A stretch of DNA of 38,833 nucleotides from Streptomyces aureus (GCF_000725495.1 NZ_JNZD01000043.1:1-38833); one strand, 5' to 3'. Positions 29,664-38,833 are shown, counted from the first letter of the stretch. Numbers and translations: made by a program. Notes: generated from the letters alone by a model not told the origin.

Positions 29664-29669
29664 CAGTGC
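29648..29669 (-). terminator. Near-palindromic hairpin at the end of the aldo/keto reductase gene
   Basis: GCACTCTGAGC and GCTCTCAGTGC (29648-29669) pair at 9 of 11 positions. The structure includes the stop codon, so it may be a weak terminator or a by-product of the 9-bp array. Confidence 0.35.
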
Positions 29670-30634
29670 CAGGGCAGCCGGCTGCGGTGCTCCCAGTAGG
29701 CCCCCGGTTCCTCCACCAGCGCGGCGAGCCGGGTCAGCTGGTCCTCGTCGAGGTCGACGACCGCGGCGTGCAGGTTCGAGGCGAGCTGGTTGGCGGTGGC
29801 CGCGCCGGACAGCACGACCCCGGCCCAGGGCTGCCGCAGGATCATCGCGAGGGCGACGGCGTCGCAGCCGAGCGAGGTCTGCTCGGCGACCGCTCGCAGC
29901 GCCTCGGGCGCGTGGGGCCCGGCGAGCCGGCCGTTGGCCAGGCCCTCCTTGACGATCACCGTGAGCCCGGCGTCGTGGGCCTCGGCGAGGGCCGGGGCGG
30001 CGGAGGTCTCCAGCACGTTGTACGTCGACTGGACGGTACGGAACAACGGCTCGCCGTCGACCGTGACGGCCAGCGCCGCCCGGACGGCCTCCGCCTGGGC
30101 GGGCCCGCTGGTGGAGAAGCCGATCGACAGACCGCCGGCGGCCGCCTCGGCGAGGGCCGCGTGCAGCTCCTTGTCGGTGAGGGCCGGGCTGTCCGGGGTC
30201 ACCGAGTGGATCTGGTAGAGGTCGAGCCGGTCGCCGAGCAGCTCCGCGGTCTCGGCGCGCTGCCGCTCGTACGTGGCGAGCCCGTGGTCCTTGACCTCGT
30301 GCGCCTCGGCGTCGGTGCGCCAGTCGGCGGTGTAGGTGTAGCCCCATTTGCTGCCGACGACCACGTCGTCGACGTCCGGGCGGCCGCGCAGCCAGCCGGC
30401 GAGGAACTCCTCCGAGCGGCCGTAGGAACGGGCCACGTCGAAGTAGCGCACGCCCTGGGCGTAGGCGGCGTCGAGGAGTTCGTGGGTGCGCTCGCGCAGG
30501 GCTTCGACACTGCGGTCGGCCGGCAGGTCCTCCTCGCGCCCGAGGTTGATGTAACCGGGGCGCCCCACCGCGGCGAGTCCCAGACCGAGGTGCGCGGTGG
30601 GAGTCGTGGCTGAGGCGAGACGTGCGAAGGGCAT
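29663..30634 (-). CDS. Aldo/keto reductase
   Basis: The 323-residue (beta/alpha)8 NADPH-dependent reductase has the catalytic tetrad D66, Y71 (FDVARSYGRSEEFL), K96 (VVVGSKWGYT) and H143 (LYQIHSVTPD). The NADPH-binding C-terminal part includes VVLSGAATANQLASNL. The N-terminal LGLGLAAVGRPGYINLG is typical of the plant-aldo/keto-reductase-like bacterial subgroup. The physiological substrate is unknown. GGAG lies five bases before the ATG. It faces away from the TetR promoter; the gap between them contains a 9-bp repeat array at its end. Confidence 0.92.
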   Translation of the reverse strand: MPFARLASATTPTAHLGLGLAAVGRPGYINLGREEDLPADRSVEALRERTHELLDAAYAQGVRYFDVARSYGRSEEFLAGWLRGRPDVDDVVVGSKWGYTYTADWRTDAEAHEVKDHGLATYERQRAETAELLGDRLDLYQIHSVTPDSPALTDKELHAALAEAAAGGLSIGFSTSGPAQAEAVRAALAVTVDGEPLFRTVQSTYNVLETSAAPALAEAHDAGLTVIVKEGLANGRLAGPHAPEALRAVAEQTSLGCDAVALAMILRQPWAGVVLSGAATANQLASNLHAAVVDLDEDQLTRLAALVEEPGAYWEHRSRLPWH

Positions 30635-30738
30635 CGCGGCTCCGTTCGGTCGGCTCCTTTACGGCTCCCGGCCAACGTAACCCGCGACACCCTCCGCCGT
30701 ACGGCACCCGCCCCCGCCCACGGTCCGTGTCCGTCTCC

Positions 30739-30786
30739 GGGCGGGCCGGCCCGGCGGGCCCCTCCGCGGGCGGGCCGGCCCGGCGG
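30739..30786. repeat. Direct 19-bp repeat with a GGGCCGGCCC core
   Basis: GGGCGGGCCGGCCCGGCGG occurs at 30739 and 30768. Each copy contains a 10-bp palindrome, so the pair may act as a terminator after argH (stop at 30855). Between 30815 and 30855 a short CCACTGCT-type repeat precedes the argH stop. No gene is seen in 30635-30854. Confidence 0.55.
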
Positions 30787-30854
30787 CGGACGGCGTCAGC
30801 CCACCGCTCCCGAACCGACCCCCGCTACTGCCAGTGCCACTGCTCCTACCACTG

Positions 30855-32414
<1,560 letters not shown>

Positions 32415-32421
32415 CTACCGC

Positions 32422-33615
32422 TTATGCCAGATCCCGCTTGGCGGCGATCTTCGACGACAGGCTGTAGATGTCGATGAAGCCCTTGGCCGCGGCCTGGTCG
32501 AAGGTGTCGCCGGTGTCGTACGTGGCGAGGTCGAAGTCGTAGAGCGAGGTGTCGGAGCGCCGGCCCGTGACGACCGCGCGGCCGCCGTGCAGGGTCATCC
32601 GGATGTCGCCGTTGACGTGCTGGTTGGCCTCGTCGATGAAGCCGTCCAGGGCGCGCTTGAGCGGGGAGAACCACTGGCCGTCGTAGACCAGCTCGCCCCA
32701 GCGCTGCTCGACCTGCCGCTTGTAGCGGGCGAGTTCACGCTCGACGGTGACGTTCTCCAGCTCCTGGTGGGCGGTGATCAGCGCGATCGCGCCCGGGGCC
32801 TCGTACACCTCACGGGACTTGATGCCCACGAGCCGGTCCTCGACCATGTCGATCCGGCCGATGCCCTGGGCTCCGGCGCGCTCGTTGAGCTGCTGGATGG
32901 CCTGCAGGACGCTGACGGGCTTGCCGTCGATGGCGACCGGGACGCCCTGCTTGAAGGTGATGATCACCTCGTCGGCCTCGCGGGCCTCGGCGGGGTTCGA
33001 GGTGTACTCGTAGATGTCCTCGATCGGGGCGTTCCAGATGTCCTCCAGGAAGCCCGTCTCGACCGCGCGCCCGAAGACGTTCTGGTCGATGGAGTACGGG
33101 GACTTCTTGGTGGTGGCGATCGGGAGCTGCTTCTCCTCGCAGAAGGCGATCGCCTTGTCCCGGGTCATCGCGTAGTCGCGGACCGGGGCGATGCACTTGA
33201 GGTCGGGGGCGAGGGCGACGATGCCGGCCTCGAACCGCACCTGGTCGTTGCCCTTGCCGGTGCAGCCGTGGGCGACCGTGGTGGCGCCGTGCTTCTGGGC
33301 GGCGGCGACGAGGTGCTTGACGATCGTCGGCCGGGAGAGGGCGGAGACCAGCGGGTAGCGGTCCATGTAGAGGGCGTTGGCCTTGATCGCCGGGAGGCAG
33401 TACTCGTCGGCGAACTCGTCCTTGGCGTCGGCGACCTCGGCCTCGACGGCACCGCAGGCGAGTGCTCGCTTGCGGATGACGTCCAGGTCCTCGCCACCCT
33501 GGCCGACGTCGACCGCAACGGCGATGACCTCGGCGCCCGTCTCCTCGGCGATCCAGCCGATGGCGACGGAGGTGTCCAGACCGCCTGAGTAGGCGAGTAC
33601 GACGCGCTCGGTCAC
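32422..33615 (-). CDS. argG: Argininosuccinate synthase
   Basis: The 397-residue enzyme begins [20 protein letters not shown] (P-loop of the N-type ATP pyrophosphatase family). It continues with the substrate-binding segments [13 protein letters not shown] and [13 protein letters not shown] and the C-terminal [22 protein letters not shown]. It condenses citrulline and aspartate with ATP to give argininosuccinate, the step before ArgH. GTG at 33615 has GAGGAG six bases upstream. The promoter (TTGACG, 17 bases, CATACT) is overlaid by two ArgR-type palindromes. It is one of the few genes here with a near-consensus promoter. Confidence 0.97.
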   Translation of the reverse strand: MTERVVLAYSGGLDTSVAIGWIAEETGAEVIAVAVDVGQGGEDLDVIRKRALACGAVEAEVADAKDEFADEYCLPAIKANALYMDRYPLVSALSRPTIVKHLVAAAQKHGATTVAHGCTGKGNDQVRFEAGIVALAPDLKCIAPVRDYAMTRDKAIAFCEEKQLPIATTKKSPYSIDQNVFGRAVETGFLEDIWNAPIEDIYEYTSNPAEAREADEVIITFKQGVPVAIDGKPVSVLQAIQQLNERAGAQGIGRIDMVEDRLVGIKSREVYEAPGAIALITAHQELENVTVERELARYKRQVEQRWGELVYDGQWFSPLKRALDGFIDEANQHVNGDIRMTLHGGRAVVTGRRSDTSLYDFDLATYDTGDTFDQAAAKGFIDIYSLSSKIAAKRDLA

Positions 33616-33644
33616 GGGATTCTCCTCACAGTGCATTCGCTGAC

Positions 33645-33680
33645 ATGCATGAGTATGCAGCACTCTGCATGGTTCGTCAA
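33645..33680 (-). promoter_or_regulatory. argG promoter overlapped by ArgR operator (ARG boxes)
   Basis: On the minus strand TTGACG (33680-33675), a 17-base spacer and CATACT (33657-33652) form the promoter. Two overlapping palindromes, TGCAT-N4-ATGCA (33646-33659) and ATGCA-N6-TGCAT (33655-33670), cover spacer and -10. They resemble ARG boxes, the AT-rich arginine repressor sites. Confidence 0.75.
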
Positions 33681-33861
33681 TTGTGGCCCGCCCGGCACGC
33701 TCGGCAGAGGAATCTTCACGGAGGGTTGAACGCTCGTAATCGTTTCCGCGTATCTCCCGCTGAACGCAGGCGCCGCGTTCAAGCACGGCAGGCACACGGA
33801 CGTTGACCGACCGGCCGAACGCCGGACGGTGGTCCACCCCCGACCCGAGTGAGGATTCCGC

Positions 33862-34704
33862 ATGTCCAGGGCTCTTCCGAAGTACAACAAGCGGCGCGTC
33901 GTGATGATCGGCGGAGCCTCCGCCGTGGTGCTGTCCGCGGCGGTGATCGCCGGCAGCGCGCTGGCGGGCGAGAAGCACGACAACGCCCAGAACGCCACGA
34001 CGAAGGCCGCCGCGAACACGGTGAACTGCCCGGCGGTCGCCCCGAGCCTGCCCGCGGTCCCGGCCTCCGCGAAGGCCGAGGTCGACCGGAATCTCGCCCT
34101 GCTGAACACCCAGATCGCCGAGGCCAACAAGCGACTCGTCGACACCGTCGGCCAAGGCGGCCCCAACTTCATCCAGAACGCGATCCTCGGCCCGCTGAAG
34201 GACAAGCGCGTCGCCACCGTCAACCGGATCGCGACGGCCATCGGCCGCACGGCCGCCAAGCCGCAGGGCCTGGACGCGCTCGCCCCCTGCTCCCTGAACA
34301 CCGCGGGAGGCGCGGCCGCCGGCGGCACGGCCACGGCGTCCGCAGCCCCGAGCACGCCGGCCGCCGCACAGACGGGCGGGGCCGCGGCCGGAACGGGCGA
34401 CGCCGCCGCGGCGGGCACCATCACCTGCCCGGACGTCGCCTCGCAGCTGCCCGCGGTCCCCGCGTCCGCGAAGGCCGAGGTCGACCGGAATCTCGCCCTG
34501 CTGAACACCCAGATCGCCGAGGCCAACAAGCGACTCGTCGACACCGTCGGCCAGGGCGGCCCCAACTTCGTCAACAACGCGATCCTCGGCCCCCTGAAGG
34601 ACAAGCGCGTATCGACGATCGACCGCATCGCGATCTCCATCGGCCGCACGGCCGCCAAGCCCACCGGCCTGGACACCCTCGCCGCCTGCACGCTGAACAA
34701 GTGA
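33862..34704 (+). CDS. Secreted protein with two nearly identical tandem domains, unknown function
   Basis: The 280-residue product has a signal peptide (basic start, then [20 protein letters not shown] to about residue 36). Two copies of a domain of about 95 residues follow (about 53-145 and 186-280). Each begins with a Cys-Pro, contains [20 protein letters not shown] and GGPNF, and ends with a second cysteine near LAPCSLN or LAACTLN, so each may form one disulfide. An Ala/Gly/Thr linker (147-184) separates them. I recognise no named family. GAGG lies eight bases before the ATG. Two terminator hairpins follow. The two domains are almost identical in DNA over 89 bases, suggesting a recent internal duplication or gene conversion. 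Confidence 0.85.
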   Translation: MSRALPKYNKRRVVMIGGASAVVLSAAVIAGSALAGEKHDNAQNATTKAAANTVNCPAVAPSLPAVPASAKAEVDRNLALLNTQIAEANKRLVDTVGQGGPNFIQNAILGPLKDKRVATVNRIATAIGRTAAKPQGLDALAPCSLNTAGGAAAGGTATASAAPSTPAAAQTGGAAAGTGDAAAAGTITCPDVASQLPAVPASAKAEVDRNLALLNTQIAEANKRLVDTVGQGGPNFVNNAILGPLKDKRVSTIDRIAISIGRTAAKPTGLDTLAACTLNK

Positions 34705-34719
34705 CCTGACCGCCGGTCC

Positions 34720-34750
34720 GGCCGCCCCGCAGACGCCGGCCGGGGCGGCC
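34720..34750 (+). terminator. Terminator 1 after the duplicated-domain gene
   Basis: GGCCGCCCCG (34720-34729) and CGGGGCGGCC (34741-34750) pair perfectly over 10 bp, 16 bases past the stop. Confidence 0.82.
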
Positions 34751-34751
34751 A

Positions 34752-34794
34752 ACGGGTTCCGGCGGTGCCCCTGAACGACGCCGCCGGAACCCGT
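34752..34794 (+). terminator. Terminator 2 after the duplicated-domain gene
   Basis: ACGGGTTCCGGCGG (34752-34765) and CCGCCGGAACCCGT (34781-34794) pair perfectly over 14 bp, directly behind terminator 1. The tandem arrangement would insulate the promoter at 34802. Confidence 0.82.
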
Positions 34795-34801
34795 AACCCC
34801 T

Positions 34802-34830
34802 TAGACAGCCGAAAGGTCTTCCCCGATAAT
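34802..34830 (+). promoter_or_regulatory. Promoter of the PPOX-family gene, leaderless
   Basis: TAGACA (34802-34807), a 17-base spacer and GATAAT (34825-34830) closely match the housekeeping sigma consensus. The ATG at 34839 lies eight bases later, so the transcript starts at or next to it. TTAGACA is repeated at 34801 and 34833. Confidence 0.8.
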
Positions 34831-34838
34831 CGTTAGAC

Positions 34839-35426
34839 ATGGGAAAGACCTATGAGCGCATCGACGGCCGCCTCCGCAGCTTCATCGAGGCCCAGCCCCT
34901 CTTCTTCACCGCGACCGCCCCGCTGTCCGGGGACGGCACGGTCAACCTCTCCCCCAAAGGGCTCACCGGATCGTTCGCCGTTCTCGACGAACTGACCGTG
35001 GCGTATCTGGACTTCGCCGGCAGCACCGCGGAGACGATCGCGCACCTGCGCGAGAACGGCCGGATCACCCTGATGTGGTGCGCCTTCCAGGGCCCGCCCA
35101 ACATCGTCCGGGTGCACGGCCGCGGCGAACCGGTCTTCCGCGACGACCCCCGCTTCGCGGAACTCCTCACCCACTTCGACGGCATCGACCCGACCCGGCA
35201 CGGGCTGCGCGCGATCATCGTCGTGACGGCCGAAATCGTCCGCGACTCCTGCGGCTACGCGGTGCCCTTCATGTCCTACGACGAGGACCGCGACCTGCAC
35301 GGCAAGCGCTTCGCGCGTGAGGACGACGACTCGCTGAACGCGTACTTCACCAAGAAGGAGCACATCGCGACGAGCCTGGACGGACTTCCCGGGCTGCCGC
35401 TGCCACTGCCCCCCAGTACGGTCTGA
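34839..35426 (+). CDS. Pyridoxamine 5'-phosphate oxidase-like (PPOX) family protein
   Basis: The 195-residue split-barrel flavin-binding-type protein includes QPLFFTATAPLSGDGTVNLSPKG, VAYLDFAGSTAETIAHLREN, RITLMWCAFQGPPNIVRVHGRG and the later PFMSYDEDRDLHGKRF. Such proteins bind FMN, F420 or heme in some groups; the reaction is not known for this one. The C-terminus contains a Leu/Pro-rich tail. The ATG at 34839 lacks a ribosome-binding site but follows a near-consensus promoter, so it appears leaderless. The next gene begins three bases after its stop and is probably co-transcribed. Confidence 0.9.
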   Translation: MGKTYERIDGRLRSFIEAQPLFFTATAPLSGDGTVNLSPKGLTGSFAVLDELTVAYLDFAGSTAETIAHLRENGRITLMWCAFQGPPNIVRVHGRGEPVFRDDPRFAELLTHFDGIDPTRHGLRAIIVVTAEIVRDSCGYAVPFMSYDEDRDLHGKRFAREDDDSLNAYFTKKEHIATSLDGLPGLPLPLPPSTV

Positions 35427-35429
35427 GCC

Positions 35430-36128
35430 ATGCGCCTCGGAGCCACCGCCCTCGCGTCCGCGTCCCTGCTGGTCCTGGCCCCGAGCGGGCCGCCGCCCGC
35501 CACCGTCCTCCCCGCACGGCTGGCCGACACCGGCGGCGGGAGCCAGCTGATCACGGCCGAGGCCCCGCGCCCGGACGCGACCTCGGGGACGCTCACGTGG
35601 TGGGACCTGCGGGGCGGGCGCTGGGTACGGGCCGGTTCGGCGCCCGCACGGTTCGGGGCGCGCGGACTGGTCGAGGGCGGAGCCCGGCTCCAGGGCACGA
35701 ACACGACACCCACCGGTCTGTACGAGCTGCCGTACGCGTTCGGGACCCGGGCGGCACCGCGGGGAACCTCGATGCCGTACCGCCGGGTGACCAGGGACTC
35801 CTGGTGGTGCCAGGACAACGCGTCCCGCTCGTACAACCGGTGGACCGAGCCGCGCCCCGGGGACTGCCGGGCGAAGGAGTCCGAGCACCTGATCACCTAC
35901 ACCGGCCAGTACGCGCACGCCCTGGTCATCGGCTTCAACTACGAGCGCCCCGTACGGGGCCGGGGCGCGGGAATCTTCCTGCACGTCAACGGCAAAGGCC
36001 CGACGGCCGGCTGCATCTCCGTACCCAAGGAAGCGATGCGACACCTCCTCACCTGGGCAAACCCAGAACGAGCCCCCCACATCGCCATCGGCACGACAAC
36101 AGGACCAACAACGATCACCCGCTACTGA
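35430..36128 (+). CDS. Secreted L,D-transpeptidase-like (YkuD-type) protein
   Basis: The 232-residue protein has a signal peptide (residues 1-24, LGATALASASLLVLAPSG). Its C-terminal catalytic region matches the YkuD-type pattern, with GIFLHVNGKGPTAGCISVP (about residues 182-200): the histidine, then a GC pair with catalytic cysteine. Upstream are NTTPTGLYELPYAFG and the YTGQYAHALVIGFNYE strand. It probably acts on peptidoglycan cross-links outside the cell, although some family members are carboxypeptidases. The start follows the PPOX stop by three bases with no clear ribosome-binding site, suggesting translational coupling. The functional link to the PPOX protein is unknown. Confidence 0.85.
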   Translation: MRLGATALASASLLVLAPSGPPPATVLPARLADTGGGSQLITAEAPRPDATSGTLTWWDLRGGRWVRAGSAPARFGARGLVEGGARLQGTNTTPTGLYELPYAFGTRAAPRGTSMPYRRVTRDSWWCQDNASRSYNRWTEPRPGDCRAKESEHLITYTGQYAHALVIGFNYERPVRGRGAGIFLHVNGKGPTAGCISVPKEAMRHLLTWANPERAPHIAIGTTTGPTTITRY

Positions 36129-36139
36129 CCACGGGCCGC

Positions 36140-36162
36140 TACCCGGCACCCGCAGCCGGGTA
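36140..36162. terminator. Weak terminator candidate between convergent genes
   Basis: TACCCGG (36140-36146) and CCGGGTA (36156-36162) form a seven-base stem. The 183-base gap between the transpeptidase and histidine kinase genes shows no gene. Confidence 0.4.
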
Positions 36163-36311
36163 CGCACGCGAGGGGCCGTGCCGGTACATCGATGCCCGTC
36201 GCCACTAACCTTCACGTCTCTGTCCAACGGCGACGGGCTGATGCACCGGCACGGCCCCGACCCCCCACCGGACCGGGCCACGGGAGCGCGCCACCGACAT
36301 CGGCCCGCCGT

Positions 36312-37853
36312 TCAGACCGCCGGAAGCCTGACCGTGAACGTGGTGGCCCCCGGCCCGCTCTCCAGCCCGACCGTGCCGTGGTGCGCCTCGACCACGGCCG
36401 CCACGATGGACAGACCGAGCCCCGCCCCACTGCCGGAGGCATCGGCGCGACGCCGGTCCGCCCGGGTGAAGCGCTCGAAGACGCCGGGCCGCACGTCCTC
36501 GGGAACGCCGGGCCCGTCGTCGTGGACCTTGAGCACGGCGTCCTCCCCGTCGCGCTCCAGGGACACCGTCACCCGGGTCCCCGGAGGCGTGTGGACGCGC
36601 GCGTTGGCCAGCAGGTTCGCCGACACCTGCTGGAGCCGGTGGACGTCTCCCGTCACGGTCACCGGCTCCTCCGCCAGCTCCAGCACCCACCGGTGCCCGG
36701 GCCCCGCGGCCCGGGCGTCGGTGACCGCGTCGAGGACCAGACGGGTGAGGTCGACGGGCAGGCGCTCCAGGGGACGTCCCGCGTCCAGGCGGGCCAGCAG
36801 CAGCAGGTCGTCGACCATCTCACCCATGCGCGCAGACTCGGCGGCGATCCGTTCGAGGGCACGGGTCACCTTGGGCGGCACCGGCCCGGGATGCAGCAGC
36901 GCCAGCTCGGCATGGCCCCGGACCGAGGCGACCGGCGTGCGCAGCTCGTGGCTGGCGTCGGCGGCGAAGGTCCGCAGCCGCTCCTCGCTGGCGTGCCGCT
37001 TGGTGAGCGCGTCCTCGACGTGGCCGAGCATGCGGTTGAAGGCGGCGGCGACGCGGCCCACCTCGCTGCGCGGGTCCGACTCGGGCGCCCGCGGGGGCAG
37101 GGCCACCTCTCCGCTGGCGAGCGGGAGTTCGCTGACCCGGGCGGCGGTCGCGGCGACCCGGTTGAGGGGCCGCAGAGACCACCGTACCCACATCGCCCCG
37201 GCGACCCCGGCGACGACGAGGGCCACGCCGAAGACCAGGGCGGCGACGAGTTCGAGCCGGTGGACGGCCGCGTCGACGGGCTCGGTGGGCAGTCCGGTGA
37301 CGAGTACGTCGCCGTCCTGGCCGGCCGTCGCCAGGACGCGGTAGTCGCCGAGGCCTGAGAGGCAGACGGTGTGGGCGCGGCCGTCCACCGGGACCGCCGC
37401 CAGGACAGCCTCGTCGTGGGCGGTCGGATCGACGGTCCGGACGGCCGTGCCCGGGCCGGGCGGCACGACGGCGGCGGTGGTCACGTCCCCGCCGACCAGC
37501 CGCGCCCCGAACGTGCCGGTGCTCTGGCGCCGGATGTCCCCGTGTTCGTCGCCGTCGTGGTCGGAGGGCTTGCCGGGCCGCGTCGCCGAACCGTGCTCGA
37601 GGCTCGCCGGGAAGCGCGCCCCGGCCTCCTGGAGCTGCTGGTCCAGGCGGCCGGTCAGGAAGCCGTCCAGCTCGTAGACGGCGGCCACGCCGACGGCGGC
37701 GCAGCTGAGCGCAAGGAGGACGAGGAGTCCGGCGGTGAGGCGGGCGCGCATCGTGCGGGGCCGGGGCAGCGCCCGCAGGGCCGAGGCCGCGCGGGCCCGC
37801 CGGGGTGCCTTCCCGTTCCCGTTCCCGCTCCCGTCCCGCATGCCCGGCGTCAC
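36312..37853 (-). CDS. Two-component sensor histidine kinase (OmpR-partner type)
   Basis: The 513-residue membrane kinase has an N-terminal charged leader, TM1 (about 36-60, LTAGLLVLLALSCAAVGVAA), an extracytoplasmic sensor domain (about 61-198, with DHDGDEHGD), TM2 (about 200-222) and a HAMP linker (WSLRPLNRVAATAARV). The dimerisation box FAADASHELRTPVASVRGHA contains the phosphorylated histidine near 301. The ATPase N box is NLLANARVHTPPG and the G boxes are DDGPGVPE and GAGLGLSIV. Its GTG start overlaps the stop of the upstream response regulator (GTGA), so the pair is co-translated. The signal it senses is unknown. The sensor domain has no recognisable fold from sequence alone. Confidence 0.94.
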   Translation of the reverse strand: MTPGMRDGSGNGNGKAPRRARAASALRALPRPRTMRARLTAGLLVLLALSCAAVGVAAVYELDGFLTGRLDQQLQEAGARFPASLEHGSATRPGKPSDHDGDEHGDIRRQSTGTFGARLVGGDVTTAAVVPPGPGTAVRTVDPTAHDEAVLAAVPVDGRAHTVCLSGLGDYRVLATAGQDGDVLVTGLPTEPVDAAVHRLELVAALVFGVALVVAGVAGAMWVRWSLRPLNRVAATAARVSELPLASGEVALPPRAPESDPRSEVGRVAAAFNRMLGHVEDALTKRHASEERLRTFAADASHELRTPVASVRGHAELALLHPGPVPPKVTRALERIAAESARMGEMVDDLLLLARLDAGRPLERLPVDLTRLVLDAVTDARAAGPGHRWVLELAEEPVTVTGDVHRLQQVSANLLANARVHTPPGTRVTVSLERDGEDAVLKVHDDGPGVPEDVRPGVFERFTRADRRRADASGSGAGLGLSIVAAVVEAHHGTVGLESGPGATTFTVRLPAV

Positions 37854-38719
37854 CGGCCCGCCGCGGGCTTGAGGACGTACCCGGCGCCCCGGACGGTGTG
37901 GATCATCGGCTCCCGGCCGGCGTCGACCTTCTTGCGCAGGTACGAGATGTAGAGCTCGACGACATGGGCCTGGCCGCCGAAGTCGTAGGACCAGACGCGG
38001 TCGAGGATCTGGGCCTTGCTGAGCACCCGGCGCGGGTTGCGCATCAGGAAGCGCAGCAGCTCGAACTCGGTGGGCGACAGCTCGACCAGGTCTCCGCCCC
38101 GGGTCACCTCCCGGGCCTCCTCGTCCATGGCGAGGTCCCCGACGACCAGCCGGGGGCCCTCGTCGATCCGGCGGGCCATGCCGGCGCGGCGGAGGAGTCC
38201 GCGCAGCCGGGCGACGACCTCCTCCAGGCTGAAGGGCTTGGTGACGTAGTCGTCGCCGCCGGCGGTGATGCCGGCGATCCGGTCCTCGACCGCGTCCCGG
38301 GCGGTGAGGAAGAGGACGCAGACGCCGGGCAGCACGGTGTGCAGGTCGCGCAGCACGGCGAAGCCGTCGGTGTCCGGGAGCATCACGTCGAGGACGACGG
38401 CGTCGGGCAGCAGCTCGCGGGCCGCGGCGGCGGCCGAGGCGCCGTCGTGCGCGCTGCGGACCTCCCAGCCCTCGTAGCGCAGCGCGCCGGAGAGGACCTC
38501 GGCCAGGTCCGGGTCGTCGTCGACGACGAGGACGCGCACGGGGGTGCCGTCGGGCCGGATGAGCGCGGGCGCCCTGGCGCTCCCGCGCGCCCGGACGGCG
38601 GAACCGCCCGGCCCCGTGACGCCGGCACCGCCCGCGTCCGTGACGGCAGGGACAGAGGTGTCCGAACCCGGCATGGTGTCGGACCCGGGGGCCTCGGAGT
38701 CCGGAGAGGAAGTGTTCAT
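37850..38719 (-). CDS. OmpR/PhoB-family response regulator
   Basis: The 289-residue regulator has a 60-residue low-complexity N-terminal extension (Ser/Gly/Pro/Thr/Asp), which is unusual. A receiver domain (about 62-180) follows, with VLVVDDDPDLAEV, phosphoacceptor D111 in VVLDVMLPDTDG, FLTARD and K161 in TKPF. The winged-helix DNA-binding domain (about 190-289) carries LSPTEFELLRFLMRNPRRVLS and HTVRGAGYVLK. GGAAGG precedes the ATG at 38719. The histidine kinase follows directly with a GTGA overlap. Two 11-base direct repeats lie about 50 bases upstream (38768-38787), consistent with autoregulation. The regulon is unknown. Confidence 0.95.
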   Translation of the reverse strand: MNTSSPDSEAPGSDTMPGSDTSVPAVTDAGGAGVTGPGGSAVRARGSARAPALIRPDGTPVRVLVVDDDPDLAEVLSGALRYEGWEVRSAHDGASAAAAARELLPDAVVLDVMLPDTDGFAVLRDLHTVLPGVCVLFLTARDAVEDRIAGITAGGDDYVTKPFSLEEVVARLRGLLRRAGMARRIDEGPRLVVGDLAMDEEAREVTRGGDLVELSPTEFELLRFLMRNPRRVLSKAQILDRVWSYDFGGQAHVVELYISYLRKKVDAGREPMIHTVRGAGYVLKPAAGR

Positions 38720-38767
38720 GTCGCCTTCCAGCATCACCCCTGGCGAGGGGAGCGCGCGGCCACCCGG

Positions 38768-38787
38768 CCTCTGAGTTTCCTCTGAGT
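38768..38787 (-). promoter_or_regulatory. 11-bp-phased direct repeats upstream of the response regulator gene
   Basis: CCTCTGAGT occurs at 38768 and 38779, an 11-base step (minus strand: ACTCAGAGG twice). Such phasing is usual for OmpR/PhoB-type regulators. It lies about 50-70 bases before the response regulator start. Confidence 0.6.
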
Positions 38788-38833
38788 CGCCCCCCGCCCC
38801 CGCTCCTCTGTCCCCTCCCCTCTGCCCCTCCCC

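Overview
This is 38.8 kb of very GC-rich, gene-dense actinobacterial chromosome, almost certainly Streptomyces. The signs are extreme G/C at third codon positions, frequent GTG starts and one TTG start, several apparently leaderless genes, typical Streptomyces families (CGNR zinc finger, Ser/Thr kinase, two-component pair, many GNAT enzymes), and a gene order metN-metI-metQ / HAD / two membrane proteins / GNAT / sigma / glpQ / plsC / MFS-TetR / aldo-keto reductase / argH. From memory that order resembles the S. coelicolor SCO155x-SCO1570 region; this was not checked by alignment. I see no insertion sequence, prophage, CRISPR array or rRNA. The window looks like ordinary chromosome with species-variable intergenic repeats.

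Layout. 1-3.4 kb: CGNR protein, two small membrane proteins, a DsbA-like oxidoreductase and a tandem GNAT. 3.5-5.5 kb: p-aminobenzoate pair pabB-pabC. 5.57-6.16 kb: tRNA operon Gly(GCC)-Cys(GCA)-3x Val(GAC) with promoter and terminator. 6.2-11.1 kb: zinc-ribbon protein, APH-type kinase, two small proteins, a membrane Ser/Thr kinase and a SpoU RNA methyltransferase. 11.2-17.9 kb: cobalamin/siroheme genes, all on the minus strand: cobL, a 1270-residue BluB-CobT fusion, and a cobA/cysG fusion. 18.3-22.1 kb: GNAT, then a metNIQ methionine importer preceded by a short ORF ending in a Cys/Met run. 22.2-27.2 kb: HAD phosphatase, membrane protein pair, GNAT, sigma-like factor, glycerophosphodiesterase and acyltransferase. 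27.4-30.6 kb: MFS exporter with its TetR regulator, and an aldo/keto reductase. 30.9-33.6 kb: argH and argG, the latter behind a near-consensus promoter overlaid with ArgR-like palindromes. 33.9-38.8 kb: secreted duplicated-domain protein, PPOX protein, L,D-transpeptidase-like protein and an OmpR-type two-component system.

The most interesting signals are: (1) the leader ORF upstream of metN, ending Cys-Met-Cys-Arg-Met-Cys-Ala-Cys with rare TGT codons, a probable thiol/methionine-responsive attenuator; (2) the BluB-CobT fusion with a roughly 700-residue low-complexity N-terminus containing six 10-residue His-rich repeats, possibly metal-binding; (3) operator-like repeats upstream of the TetR gene (four half-sites with 20-bp phasing), of cobL (three 10-bp units) and of the response regulator (two 11-bp-phased units); (4) short tandem arrays (22 bp, about 16 bp, 9 bp) in gene 3' or 5' flanks; and (5) a secreted protein whose two domains share 89 bp of identical DNA.
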